Below, one piece after another: positions 16,953 through 25,624 of a stretch of DNA of 64,000 nt. The stretch is from Basfia succiniciproducens. GTDB taxonomy: Bacteria; Pseudomonadota; Gammaproteobacteria; Enterobacterales; Pasteurellaceae. A program made the translations under genes and the position numbers. Location: NCBI RefSeq assembly GCF_011455875.1, contig NZ_CP015031.1, positions 1,035,405 to 1,099,404 of the forward strand, read 5' to 3'. The stretch's first letter is position 1. Each line of letters opens with the position of its first letter. The notes below the pieces were generated by a model. The model saw nothing but the letters and a program-made list of their open reading frames with translations, had not been told where the DNA came from and made no database searches.

Positions 16953-17516
16953 ATGAAAAACGTACTTATCGTATCAGGACACCCGAATTTAAAAACATCC
17001 ATCACCAACCAAGTGATTTTAGACGAAACGGCCAAAGCCTTGCCGAACGCTGAAATCCGCAAATTAGACGAATTATTCCACAACGGCACATTCGACATTG
17101 CGGCGGAACAAGCGGCAGTATTAAAAGCCGATGTGCTGGTGTTTCAGTTCCCGTTCTCGTGGTTCAGCTTGCCGGGCGTGATGAAAATCTGGTTGGACGA
17201 AGTGTTTGAACACGGCTTTGCCCATGGTTCAACCGCCCGATTGGCAGGCAAAAAAATCATCTTCTCCACCACTACCGGTGCACCGGCGGAAGTGTATCAA
17301 AAAGACGGTTTCTTCAAACACACCATGGAAGAGTTCGCCGCGCAATTTGAGATTACGGCACAACTTTGTAACCTTGATTATCAAGGTCTGATCTACACCA
17401 ACGGTATCGGCTACACCAGCCGTGAAAATGAAGAGAAAATCAACGCCCAAAAAGCAGAAGCTAAAAAACACGCACAACACTTGGTGGCATTGATTGAAAG
17501 CTTGTCACAGGCTTAG
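16953..17516 (+). CDS. NAD(P)H-dependent quinone/flavin oxidoreductase (flavodoxin fold)
   Basis: 187 residues from ATG 16953 (AAGGAAAAAAGA upstream); an in-frame upstream GTG-type start overlaps yciI and is not favoured. The flavodoxin_2 opening is 'VLIVSGHPNLKTSITNQ'. FMN-binding features include 'QFPFSWFSLPGVMKIWLDEVF' and 'TTGAPAEVYQKDG'. It resembles KefF/MdaB/NQO1-like reductases that detoxify quinones by two-electron reduction. It is 10 bp from yciI and in the same operon. Confidence 0.85.
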   Translation: MKNVLIVSGHPNLKTSITNQVILDETAKALPNAEIRKLDELFHNGTFDIAAEQAAVLKADVLVFQFPFSWFSLPGVMKIWLDEVFEHGFAHGSTARLAGKKIIFSTTTGAPAEVYQKDGFFKHTMEEFAAQFEITAQLCNLDYQGLIYTNGIGYTSRENEEKINAQKAEAKKHAQHLVALIESLSQA

Positions 17517-17538
17517 GAAAAGCCGACGGCGTAATGAT

Positions 17539-17575
17539 ACAAGCGGTCGGATTTCGACCATTTTTTGCAAATAAG
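17539..17575 (+). other. Apl-type DNA uptake signal sequence
   Basis: ACAAGCGGTCGGATTTCG at 17539 is followed by ATTTTTTGCAAA, matching the core and tail of the Actinobacillus-type uptake signal. It occupies the gap between the flavodoxin-fold gene and the aldo/keto reductase gene. Confidence 0.6.
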
Positions 17576-17583
17576 GAGAAAAG

Positions 17584-18606
17584 ATGAAATACACCAAACT
17601 TGGCAACAGCGATTTAAACGTTTCCCGCATTTGTTTGGGCTGCATGGGCTTTGGCGATTCAACAACGGGGCAGCATTCTTGGACGTTGCCTGAACCAGAA
17701 ACCCGTGAAATTATCCAATATGCGCTGGAAAACGGCATCAATTTTTTCGACACGGCGATTGCTTACCAGCTTGGTTCAAGCGAACGTTTTGTAGGCAAAG
17801 CGTTGCGTGATACGGCAAAACGCGAAGAGGTGGTGCTTGCCACTAAATTCCTGCCGCGCACACAGGCGGAAATCGAAGCCGGCGTATCGGGCGAACAACA
17901 TGTACTGAACTCGCTTGATCAAAGCCTGCAAAATCTCGGCATGGATTATGTGGATCTCTATATCTGCCATATGTGGGATTACAACACGCCAATGATCGAG
18001 ATTCTGCACTCCTTAGATAAAGCCGTGAAAGCCGGCAAAGTGCGTGCCATCGGCTTATCGAATGCCTTTGCGTGGCAACTGGCAAAAGCCAATGCAATGG
18101 CTGAATATGAAGGCTTAACCAAATTCGTTTCTATGCAAAGCCACTACAACCTGATTATGCGTGAAGATGAGCGCGAACTGTTCGGCTTGTGTGCGGAAGA
18201 CAATATTGCCCTTACACCTTACAGTGCCTTAGCAAGCGGTCGTTTGGCGCGTTTAGGCGATGTGCAAACGAAACGTTTGGCGGAAGACGCCTACGCCAAA
18301 GGCAAATATGATGCCACTGCCGAGCAAGACCAAATTATCATCCATCGTGTAGCAGAGCTTGCCAAGAAATATGGCGTTTCGATGACCGAAATTTCACTCG
18401 CGTGGCTTTTAACCAAAGTGGCTTCGCCAGTAGTAGGTGCAACGAAAAAACATCATATTGACGGTGCGGTAGGTGCAGTCAATCTCACCCTTTCAGCTGA
18501 AGATGTTGTTTATTTGGAAGAATGTTACCAACCGCATAATTTAGTCGGCATTATGGCGCAAAACAGCTATAAAACCAAAGATGCAAAACAGGTTTGGACA
18601 AGATAA
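17584..18606 (+). CDS. Aldo/keto reductase (AKR, YajO/Tas-like)
   Basis: 340 residues. The complete tetrad is D56, Y61, K88 and H129, and the cofactor region 'PVVGATKKHHIDGAV' is near residue 280. Length and the 'YTKLGNSDLNVSRICLGCMGFG' opening fit the AKR11/YajO-like branch, distinct from the shorter enzyme at 5406. AAGGAG precedes the ATG. It is probably co-transcribed with the two genes upstream and under the LysR at 15599. The role is aldehyde or ketone reduction with NADPH; the substrate is unknown. Confidence 0.9.
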   Translation: MKYTKLGNSDLNVSRICLGCMGFGDSTTGQHSWTLPEPETREIIQYALENGINFFDTAIAYQLGSSERFVGKALRDTAKREEVVLATKFLPRTQAEIEAGVSGEQHVLNSLDQSLQNLGMDYVDLYICHMWDYNTPMIEILHSLDKAVKAGKVRAIGLSNAFAWQLAKANAMAEYEGLTKFVSMQSHYNLIMREDERELFGLCAEDNIALTPYSALASGRLARLGDVQTKRLAEDAYAKGKYDATAEQDQIIIHRVAELAKKYGVSMTEISLAWLLTKVASPVVGATKKHHIDGAVGAVNLTLSAEDVVYLEECYQPHNLVGIMAQNSYKTKDAKQVWTR

Positions 18607-18688
18607 CACGGAAAATAAAAATTTGAGGGAAAACAGGGTCAAAAGTGCGGTCGGTTTTGGCAAAATTTTGCAAGAACCGATCGCAGTA

Positions 18689-19081
18689 TTATCTTTCCTG
18701 GCTCAATCCTGAAATCGCCCGGCATTCTTCCACGCTGTGTTCTTCGTGATTCACCAGGTTTTGCAGAAAGGTTTGGATTTCCAGCAAGCGGGCAATTTTT
18801 TCTTCCACCTGTTTCAGATGAGAAAGAATCATTTCGTCGGCGACACAATGATGTTTCGGCGTATTCTTCAATTCGTTCAGTTGTTTGATTTCATCAATGG
18901 AAAAACCGAGCCAACGACAGGATTTAATAAAATTCAACTGGCTTAGACTTTGCTGATCGTAAACGCGATAGCCGTTCGCCGCACGTTTCGGCTCCGGCAA
19001 CAGACCGGTTTTTTCATAATAACGGATGGTTTCCAGATTAATCCCGCTCTTTTTACTTAACTCATTGATCTTCATCATCAT
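18689..19081 (-). CDS. MerR-family metal-responsive regulator (ZntR/CadR-like)
   Basis: 130 residues, with alternative starts at three consecutive ATG-type positions. The MerR winged HTH is at residues 4-75 ('KINELSKKSGINLETIRYYEKTGLLP'). The dimerization helix follows, with C79 at the position of the ZntR/CadR metal ligand, preceded by H77 and H78. The C-terminal loop has H112, H115 and C120, fewer Cys than classical ZntR. It is divergent from a cation diffusion facilitator whose promoter has MerR-type 19-bp spacing. It likely senses Zn or a similar divalent metal. Confidence 0.85.
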   Translation of the reverse strand: MMMKINELSKKSGINLETIRYYEKTGLLPEPKRAANGYRVYDQQSLSQLNFIKSCRWLGFSIDEIKQLNELKNTPKHHCVADEMILSHLKQVEEKIARLLEIQTFLQNLVNHEEHSVEECRAISGLSQER

Positions 19082-19134
19082 TCTCTAATCGAAAAAAAAT
19101 TTTGTCTATTTTAGCAAATTTTCGCAAAAAACGC

Positions 19135-19165
19135 TTGAGTCTGTAGTAGCTACGGAGTTTATGAT
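19135..19165 (+). promoter_or_regulatory. MerR-type promoter with 19-bp spacer
   Basis: The -35 TTGAGT (19135-19140) and -10 TATGAT (19160-19165) are 19 bp apart. The spacer carries an imperfect dyad, CTGTAG...CTACGGAG. Overlong spacers with a central dyad are the hallmark of MerR-activated metal promoters. It lies 50 bp before the transporter start. Confidence 0.75.
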
Positions 19166-19214
19166 TCTTATTAATCGAAATTAATCAAACTTAATTTGCT
19201 AACAAGGATTATGT

Positions 19215-19904
19215 ATGAATGCGCAAGCAAAGAAAGATAAACAAGCTCATCACGAGCATCATGATCATTCCCAAGTCCATACGGAGCATGAGCATTCTCA
19301 GGTTCCAAAAAACAAAATGATTTTGGGGATCAGCCTCGCCATTATCTCCTGCTATATGGTGGTGGAATTTATCGGCGGTTATTTGTTTAACAGTCTGACT
19401 CTGATGGCGGATGCCGGGCATATGGCCAACGATAGTTTATCGCTGTTCCTTGCTCTGGTTGCCTTATTTCTCAGCGCCAAAGCGCAAAAATGGTTCGCTC
19501 TGCTCAACGGCACCTCACTGGTATTTGTGGCGGTTATGATTTTAATCGAAGCCTTCAAACGCTGGCAGGCACCAACTGAAATGGCGGCATTACCCATGAT
19601 GACGGTGGCGACAATCGGCTTGTTGGTGAATATTCTCGTGGCATGGATTATGTTAAAAAGCGATCAGGAAAACCTGAATATCAAAGCCGCTTATCTTCAT
19701 GTATTGGCTGATTTATTCGGTTCCGTGGTAGCGATTATCGCAGGTCTCAGCGCTTGGCTGCTTAATTGGCACTGGGTGGATGTGGTCGCCAGCGTCATTT
19801 TAAGCGCGCTGGTATTACGCAGCGGCTTATCCGTAATCAAACAAGCGATTACCGCCCTGCGTAGTGACAGCGAAGAATTCAATATGGACACCCATTCTCA
19901 CTGA
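19215..19904 (+). CDS. Cation diffusion facilitator, short form (ZitB/CzcD-like)
   Basis: 229 residues with six hydrophobic segments. The metal-site motifs H-x3-D occur in TM2 ('MADAGHMANDSLS') and TM5 ('HVLADLFGS'). The N-terminus is His-rich (HHEHHDHSQVHTEHEH). The protein stops about 20 residues after TM6, so the usual cytoplasmic metal-binding C-terminal domain (about 80 residues) is missing. It is a proton-coupled exporter of Zn and similar ions, driven by the adjacent MerR regulator. AAGGA precedes the ATG. Confidence 0.88.
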   Translation: MNAQAKKDKQAHHEHHDHSQVHTEHEHSQVPKNKMILGISLAIISCYMVVEFIGGYLFNSLTLMADAGHMANDSLSLFLALVALFLSAKAQKWFALLNGTSLVFVAVMILIEAFKRWQAPTEMAALPMMTVATIGLLVNILVAWIMLKSDQENLNIKAAYLHVLADLFGSVVAIIAGLSAWLLNWHWVDVVASVILSALVLRSGLSVIKQAITALRSDSEEFNMDTHSH

Positions 19905-19942
19905 GGTTGAATCCGTTACGGCAGAACGTCGATAAAACAGAA

Positions 19943-19981
19943 AAAGTGCGGTGGAAATTTTGAAAATTTTTACCGCACTTT
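19943..19981. terminator. Paired uptake-signal terminator
   Basis: AAAGTGCGGT (19943-19952) and its complement ACCGCACTTT (19972-19981) form an inverted pair between the convergent transporter and yniB-like genes. Confidence 0.7.
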
Positions 19982-20054
19982 ATCTACTCTCAAAAATTTA
20001 AACAGATTTAATTTAAATATTAAGCTAAGCCATATAATCAATTGATGCTCATAT

Positions 20055-20570
20055 TTATAAGAATTTTTCTAATAAAGTTAATATGATACCCACAATCAAA
20101 GGAGCTATATAAAGAGCATGAAAAGATGATAAGAAATTCTGTTCAGGTAGCTGTATACCCCGTTCAATATCTTCTCGACTATTAGCTAAATTTCCTCTTA
20201 TTGATTCTTCCAATGATTGTTCTTGTATATTTTGTTCAATCTTTTTTAAAATTCTTAATTTTAACTTTCCTGAATTCATTAACATCATAAAAATAACGAA
20301 TATAACGCAAATAACAAAAAATAAGATAGACCCTTTAGATAATAAATCATCCATATTAGGAATTGGAGCATATTGCCATAAAAAATCTAAAAACAAAGTT
20401 TTGTTATATACTATGTTTATAAGTTCCTTTATAGGATGAGATAGAAATCCAATAGGAGAAAAATATATCATTTTGAGATATGACATAATTAACAATATTA
20501 AACAAATTATCCCCCCCAAATAACCTACAATAATTTTCCACCAAGCTTTTTTCTTTTCTTTAAATAGCAT
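20055..20570 (-). CDS. YniB-like inner membrane protein
   Basis: 171 residues. Hydrophobic segments lie at about 14-33, 84-102 and 152-170, and the cytoplasmic stretch is charged and helical (about 103-145). The 'FLDFLWQYAPIPN' segment and overall layout recall E. coli YniB, a protein of unknown role. GAGG precedes the ATG. It is AT-rich relative to hrpA upstream. The assignment is from memory of the family pattern. Confidence 0.5.
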   Translation of the reverse strand: MLFKEKKKAWWKIIVGYLGGIICLILLIMSYLKMIYFSPIGFLSHPIKELINIVYNKTLFLDFLWQYAPIPNMDDLLSKGSILFFVICVIFVIFMMLMNSGKLKLRILKKIEQNIQEQSLEESIRGNLANSREDIERGIQLPEQNFLSSFHALYIAPLIVGIILTLLEKFL

Positions 20571-20629
20571 TATAAGATACCTCTATTACGTTGACCCACA
20601 ATAAACTCTTGATACATTCCATTTCATCC

Positions 20630-23600
20630 TTACCCCAAAGATTGAATACTCCCCAACACCCTCTTCTCCGAAACCGGATACTTGGTACCCAACTGCTGAG
20701 CAAACAAACTTACCCGTAACTCCTCAATCATATAGCGAATTTCCAGCACTTCCGTACTCAATGGTTTGGATTTAGGGAGTTTGGCGAGCAGTTGTTGGTA
20801 AGCTTGTTGGCATTGTTCCACCCGTAGCATGGCGGCGCGGTCGCGGTTGATGTCTTGTGCCAGTTTGTCCATACGTTTGTCGATGGCTTGCAGGTAACGC
20901 TGAATATCCGGTAGGCGGGCGTAGCCGGTTTTTTCCACGAAGCCCGGATAAATCAAGCCGGCCAGTTGGGATTTAATATCCGATAAAGCGAATGCCATGG
21001 TGAAATCCATTTTGCCTTTCAAGCGTTTGTTGATTTCAAAAGTAAGGGTGAGCAAGCGTTCTACTTGTTGGGCGATGTCCACGGTGATTTCATTGAGATT
21101 TTCACGTACGAAATCCCGCAGTTTTTCAAAATCCCTTTCATTCCACACAAAACCGCCGAAATCCGCAATCAGTTTATCTACAGCGCAGGCGATACAGTCA
21201 TCGATCAAATCCAATACTTTGCCGAACGGGGTGAAATATAAACCCAGCTTGGATTTGTTCGGCAGTTTTTCGTGCAGATATTTAATCGGCGAAGGCACGT
21301 TGAGCAAAATCAGGCGACGCAAGCCTTGCTGCATGGCCACGGACTGTTCGTATTCCGTTTCAAATAATTTAATGCCCACCGCTTCTTTTTCATCGGTTAT
21401 GGCGGGGAAAGCCTTCACGGTAAAGCCCTGTTTTTTCTGTTCGTAGCATTGCGGCAGGCTGTCGAAATTCCAGATATGAATGCCCGATTGTTCAATGCCG
21501 TCGTCCGCCACCGCGGAAATACTTTGCTGTACCTGATCTTTTAAGCCGAATTTGAGTTCATCCAGATTCATGCTTTCCGCAATTTTTTTGCCCTTTTCAT
21601 CAATCACACGAAATGTCATACGTAAGTGCGGTGGAATTTGCTCAAGTTTCCATTCTTCCACTTCCACATTTACGCCGGTCATACGACGCAATTCGTAACT
21701 CAGGGTTTCCGTTAACGGTTTGTCAAAGTTAGCTACGCGGGCTAAAAAAGCTTCCGCATAATTGGGTGCCGGCACAAAATTGCGGCGCAGGGATTTCGGC
21801 AGAGCCTTAATCAAACTGACGATCAGCTCATGGCGTAAACCCGGAATTTGCCAGTCAAATCCCTGCATTTCAATCTGATTCAGCAACGGCAGAGGAATGT
21901 GCACGGTTACGCCGTCCGCATCCGTACCCGGTTCAAACTGGTAAGTGAGTTTTAATTTCAGATTACCCTGGTGCCAGAAATTCGGGAAATCCAACTGGCT
22001 GACTTTTTGCGCGTCTTCCTTCATCAGGAAAGACTTCTCAAAATTAAGCAATTCCGGATCTTGTTGAGCGGCTTTCTTCCACCAACTGTCAAAATGTTTT
22101 TGCGACACCACGTCCGCCCCGATGCGGGAATCATAAAATTCGAACAAGGTGCGATCGTCCACCAGAATATCGCGGCGGCGGGATTTGTGTTCCAAATCTT
22201 CCACTTCACGAATCAGCTTTTGATTTTCAAAAAAGAATTTATGGCGGGTATGCCAATCCCCTTCCACTAAGGCGGATTGAATAAAGATCTCGCGGCTGGT
22301 TTGCGGATCGATGGCACCGTAATTCACCGGGCGGCTTGCCACAATCGGCACACCGTACAGGCTGACTTTTTCATTGGCGATCACCTGCCCGCGGGATTTC
22401 GACCAGCGTGGCTCGGAATAGCTGCTTTTAATCAGATGTTTGGCTAACGGCTCAACCCATTCGGGATCGATCTCCGCCACCATACGCCCCCAAAGTTTAG
22501 AGGTTTCCACCAATTCCGCCGCCATCACCCATTTCGGTTGTTTTTTGAAAAGCACGGAATTAGGAAAAATGGCGAAATGAGCGTTACGGGCGCCAAGATA
22601 TTGCTGTTTTTCCGCCTCTTTCATACCGATATGAGAAAGCAGCCCGCTTAACAGTGCGCTGTGAATTTGCGGATATTGTGCCGGTTCGGAATTAATCGGC
22701 AAGCCCATTTCCCGCACGGTCAAACGGATTTGATGATAAATATCCTGCCATTCCCGCACCCGCAGATAATTCAGATAATCTTTTTGACATAGGCGGCGGA
22801 ACTGGTTTTTACTCAAGGCTTTTTGCTGCTCCTGAATATAGTTCCACAAATTCAGAAACGCCAGAAAATCGGATTTTTTGTCCGCAAACCGACGGTGTTT
22901 GTCATCGGCGGATTGTTGCTTCTCTTGCGGACGTTCGCGCGGATCCTGAATGGAAAGGGCGGCGACAATAATCATCACTTCCAAAACGCAGCCTAAATCG
23001 ACCGCACTTAGCAGCATTTTAGCCAGACGGGGATCTACAGGTAATTGGGCTAATTGACGACCCGTTTGAGTCAAAACACGTTTTCCCCCCTCAGGGCTAT
23101 GCCCAGCTCCCCCCGTAAACGGTGGGAGCGAAGAATTTGATGCTAAATTGCCCTCCCCTCGTTTACGGGGGGAAGTGCCGAAGGCGGAGGGAGGTGATTT
23201 TTGCCATTCAAAGGCACCCAACTCTTCCAATAATTTAATACCGTCCTGAATATGCCGTTTATCCGGCGCATCCACAAAAGGAAAAGCTTCAATGTCGTCC
23301 AATCCCAGTGCCGTCATCTGTAAAATAACGGAAGCCAAATTGGTGCGCAGAATTTCCGGATCGGTAAATTCCGGGCGGTTATTGAAATCCTGTTCCGAAT
23401 ACAGGCGGATACAAACGCCCTCGGAAACCCGCCCGCAGCGCCCTTTACGCTGATTGGCGGAGGCCTGCGAAATCGGCTCAATAGGCAGACGTTGCACTTT
23501 GGTGCGGTAGCTGTAGCGGGAAATCCGCGCGGTACCCGGGTCGATCACATATTTAATGCCCGGCACCGTGAGCGAGGTTTCCGCCACGTTGGTAGCCAGC

Positions 23601-24646
23601 ACGATACGGTTTAGTCCGCCGGGATGGAAGATCTTATTTTGCTCCTGCGCCGACAGGCGGGCATACAGCGGCAGAATTTCCGTATGACGCAGATTCTGCT
23701 TTTCCAACGCCTCTGCGGTATCGCGAATTTCCCGCTCGCCGCTTAAGAAAATTAAAATATCGCCTCTGCCCTCCGCCTGCAGTTCGTCCACCGCATTCAA
23801 AATGCCTTGCAGCTGATCCTGTTCTTCCGTCTCCGCAACGGGACGATAACGCACTTCCACCGGATAAGTTCTGCCGGATACTTCAATAATCGGCGCATTG
23901 TTGAAATGCTTGGAAAAGCGCTCCACATCAATGGTCGCAGAGGTGATAATCACTTTTAAATCCGGACGGCGCGGCAATAACTGTTTCAGATAACCCAGAA
24001 TAAAATCGTTGTTTAAGCTGCGTTCGTGGGCTTCGTCGATAATCAGACAATCATATTGGTTGAGAAAACGATCGGTTTGAATTTCCGCCAGTAAAATCCC
24101 GTCGGTCATCAACTTGATTTGAGTGTCCTCACCGATTTGATCGTTAAAGCGTACTTTATAACCGACAATTCCGCCTAATTCCGTTTGCATTTCTTCCGCA
24201 ATACGCGCCGCCACCGAACGGGCGGCAATACGCCGCGGCTGGGTATGCCCGATTAAACCTTTTTGCCCGAACCCCAATTCCAGACACATTTTCGGCAACT
24301 GCGTGGTTTTACCCGAACCCGTTTCCCCCGCCACAATCACCACCTGATTTTGTGCAATCAGTTTTTGAATTTCCGTTTTACGTTGGCTGACGGGAAGATT
24401 TTCAGGAAAAACGATCGGATTTTTGACCGCACTTTTCCGCAGTTCAAGGCGCAGTTTGGCCTGTTGAATTTGTTGTTCAATGTCAAGAGCGGCGGCTTGT
24501 TGGGATTGCTCTTTTTTAATTTGCCCCAAGCCTCGGATTCGAGCCAGCAAACGGCGCTGTTCAACAATCATCACATCCTCGATCTGTTCGGCTAAGGATT
24601 TTTGTAATGCGTTAAATTCTCTTTTCGGTGTTTTCATTTTCATCAT
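20630..24646 (-). CDS. hrpA: ATP-dependent RNA helicase HrpA
   Basis: 1338 residues, about 38 longer than E. coli HrpA. DExH-box motor: Walker A GETGSGKT at 107-114, DEAH near 204, 'SATID', and 'QRKGRCGR' as motif VI. HA2 and OB-fold regions and the long HrpA-specific DUF3418 C-terminus follow. The extra length is an in-frame palindromic insertion at about residues 483-521, between motor domain 2 and the winged-helix/HA2 part. HrpA resolves stalled ribosomes and remodels RNA. Upstream lies hel, divergent, with a CRP site between. Confidence 0.95.
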   Translation of the reverse strand: MMKMKTPKREFNALQKSLAEQIEDVMIVEQRRLLARIRGLGQIKKEQSQQAAALDIEQQIQQAKLRLELRKSAVKNPIVFPENLPVSQRKTEIQKLIAQNQVVIVAGETGSGKTTQLPKMCLELGFGQKGLIGHTQPRRIAARSVAARIAEEMQTELGGIVGYKVRFNDQIGEDTQIKLMTDGILLAEIQTDRFLNQYDCLIIDEAHERSLNNDFILGYLKQLLPRRPDLKVIITSATIDVERFSKHFNNAPIIEVSGRTYPVEVRYRPVAETEEQDQLQGILNAVDELQAEGRGDILIFLSGEREIRDTAEALEKQNLRHTEILPLYARLSAQEQNKIFHPGGLNRIVLATNVAETSLTVPGIKYVIDPGTARISRYSYRTKVQRLPIEPISQASANQRKGRCGRVSEGVCIRLYSEQDFNNRPEFTDPEILRTNLASVILQMTALGLDDIEAFPFVDAPDKRHIQDGIKLLEELGAFEWQKSPPSAFGTSPRKRGEGNLASNSSLPPFTGGAGHSPEGGKRVLTQTGRQLAQLPVDPRLAKMLLSAVDLGCVLEVMIIVAALSIQDPRERPQEKQQSADDKHRRFADKKSDFLAFLNLWNYIQEQQKALSKNQFRRLCQKDYLNYLRVREWQDIYHQIRLTVREMGLPINSEPAQYPQIHSALLSGLLSHIGMKEAEKQQYLGARNAHFAIFPNSVLFKKQPKWVMAAELVETSKLWGRMVAEIDPEWVEPLAKHLIKSSYSEPRWSKSRGQVIANEKVSLYGVPIVASRPVNYGAIDPQTSREIFIQSALVEGDWHTRHKFFFENQKLIREVEDLEHKSRRRDILVDDRTLFEFYDSRIGADVVSQKHFDSWWKKAAQQDPELLNFEKSFLMKEDAQKVSQLDFPNFWHQGNLKLKLTYQFEPGTDADGVTVHIPLPLLNQIEMQGFDWQIPGLRHELIVSLIKALPKSLRRNFVPAPNYAEAFLARVANFDKPLTETLSYELRRMTGVNVEVEEWKLEQIPPHLRMTFRVIDEKGKKIAESMNLDELKFGLKDQVQQSISAVADDGIEQSGIHIWNFDSLPQCYEQKKQGFTVKAFPAITDEKEAVGIKLFETEYEQSVAMQQGLRRLILLNVPSPIKYLHEKLPNKSKLGLYFTPFGKVLDLIDDCIACAVDKLIADFGGFVWNERDFEKLRDFVRENLNEITVDIAQQVERLLTLTFEINKRLKGKMDFTMAFALSDIKSQLAGLIYPGFVEKTGYARLPDIQRYLQAIDKRMDKLAQDINRDRAAMLRVEQCQQAYQQLLAKLPKSKPLSTEVLEIRYMIEELRVSLFAQQLGTKYPVSEKRVLGSIQSLG
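23083..23198 (-). repeat. Palindromic element inserted in frame in hrpA
   Basis: A perfect 13-bp inverted repeat, CCCCCCGTAAACG (23109-23121) and CGTTTACGGGGGG (23160-23172), sits within a GC-rich segment coding for a low-complexity stretch (SPPSAFG...SPEGG). Homologous HrpA proteins have only a few residues here. It resembles REP-like elements with CCCTCCGCCTTCGGCA edges known from many proteobacterial genomes. Confidence 0.75.
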
Positions 24647-24660
24647 AATGCTAAGTTATT

Positions 24661-24676
24661 TGTGATCTATATCACA
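24661..24676. promoter_or_regulatory. CRP (cAMP receptor protein) site
   Basis: TGTGATCTATATCACA is a perfect TGTGA-N6-TCACA palindrome in the hrpA-hel gap. TATATGCTA follows about 35-40 bp downstream as a possible -10 for hel, consistent with activation of hel from a class I-like position. Confidence 0.75.
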
Positions 24677-24753
24677 ATCAGAAATTCTTTTAATCTAAAC
24701 CGCACTAATTATATGCTAAATTAGCTCGCCCGTTGAAATAAAAAGGAAAATTT

Positions 24754-25572
24754 ATGAAAAACCTTAAATTAAGTATTGCCACTATTGCCGTGGCGTCATT
24801 ACTGTCAGCTTGTACTAGTCAATACGCTACGGAAAAGCATGAACAACTTAAATTGCAGAACCAAGCGGCGCTGGGGATTGTTTGGATGCAGCAATCCGGC
24901 GAATATCAGGCTCTTGCCCATCAAGCCTTTAACACGGCTAAAACGGCTTTTGATCAGGCTAAAAAAACCAAAGGTAAGAAAAAAGCGGTTGTTGTGGACT
25001 TAGACGAAACGATGATGGACAACAGCGCTTATGCCGGTTGGCAGGTTAAAAACGGTGAAGATTTCACGCAGGAAACATGGACAAAATGGGTGAATGCACG
25101 CCAAACTGCGGCAATTCCCGGTGCGGTGGAATTCGCCAATTATGTAAATAATCATGGCGGTACAATGTTCTATGTATCAAACCGGTTGGAAAACGGTGAA
25201 CGCCAAGGCACCATTGACGATATGGCTCGTTTAGGTTTCCCGGGAGTATCGGAAAAAACCTTAATACTAAAAGACGGTAAATCCGCTAAATCAGCACGTT
25301 ATAAAACCATTACGGATCAAGGATATGATATTGTGGTTTACGTTGGTGACAACTTAAACGACTTCGGTGACGCCACCTATCGCAAACCTAACGCGGAACG
25401 CCGTGATTTCGTCGCTCAAAACGCAAAACAATTCGGAACAAAATACATCGTTCTGCCTAATCCTAACTATGGAGACTGGGAAGGCGGCCTAGACAGCAAT
25501 TACTATAAAGGCGATGTGAAAAACAAAGTGGATATTCGCTTAAATTCCATTAAAGCCTGGGACGGAAAATAA
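24754..25572 (+). CDS. hel: Lipoprotein e(P4), outer-membrane acid phosphatase / NMN 5'-nucleotidase
   Basis: 272 residues. The lipoprotein signal ends LLSAC, with Cys20 to be lipidated. The DDDD-superfamily catalytic motif is V-D-L-D-E-T with D82 and D84, and the later pair is 'VGDNLNDFGD'. In Haemophilus, e(P4) dephosphorylates NMN and NADP to let the cell take up the nicotinamide riboside it needs for NAD, and was once linked to haem use. A perfect CRP site and an AAAGGAAA ribosome site precede it. It ends at a strong terminator. Confidence 0.95.
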   Translation: MKNLKLSIATIAVASLLSACTSQYATEKHEQLKLQNQAALGIVWMQQSGEYQALAHQAFNTAKTAFDQAKKTKGKKKAVVVDLDETMMDNSAYAGWQVKNGEDFTQETWTKWVNARQTAAIPGAVEFANYVNNHGGTMFYVSNRLENGERQGTIDDMARLGFPGVSEKTLILKDGKSAKSARYKTITDQGYDIVVYVGDNLNDFGDATYRKPNAERRDFVAQNAKQFGTKYIVLPNPNYGDWEGGLDSNYYKGDVKNKVDIRLNSIKAWDGK

Positions 25573-25584
25573 TCCTCCTCTAAC

Positions 25585-25624
25585 AAAAATACCGTTAGCT
25601 TATCATCACTAACGGTATTTTTTA
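25585..25624. terminator. Bidirectional terminator hel / DUF441
   Basis: Stem ATACCGTTAG/CTAACGGTAT has A-tract and T-tract on either side, between convergent genes. The DUF441 stop codon lies inside its T-tract. Confidence 0.85.
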
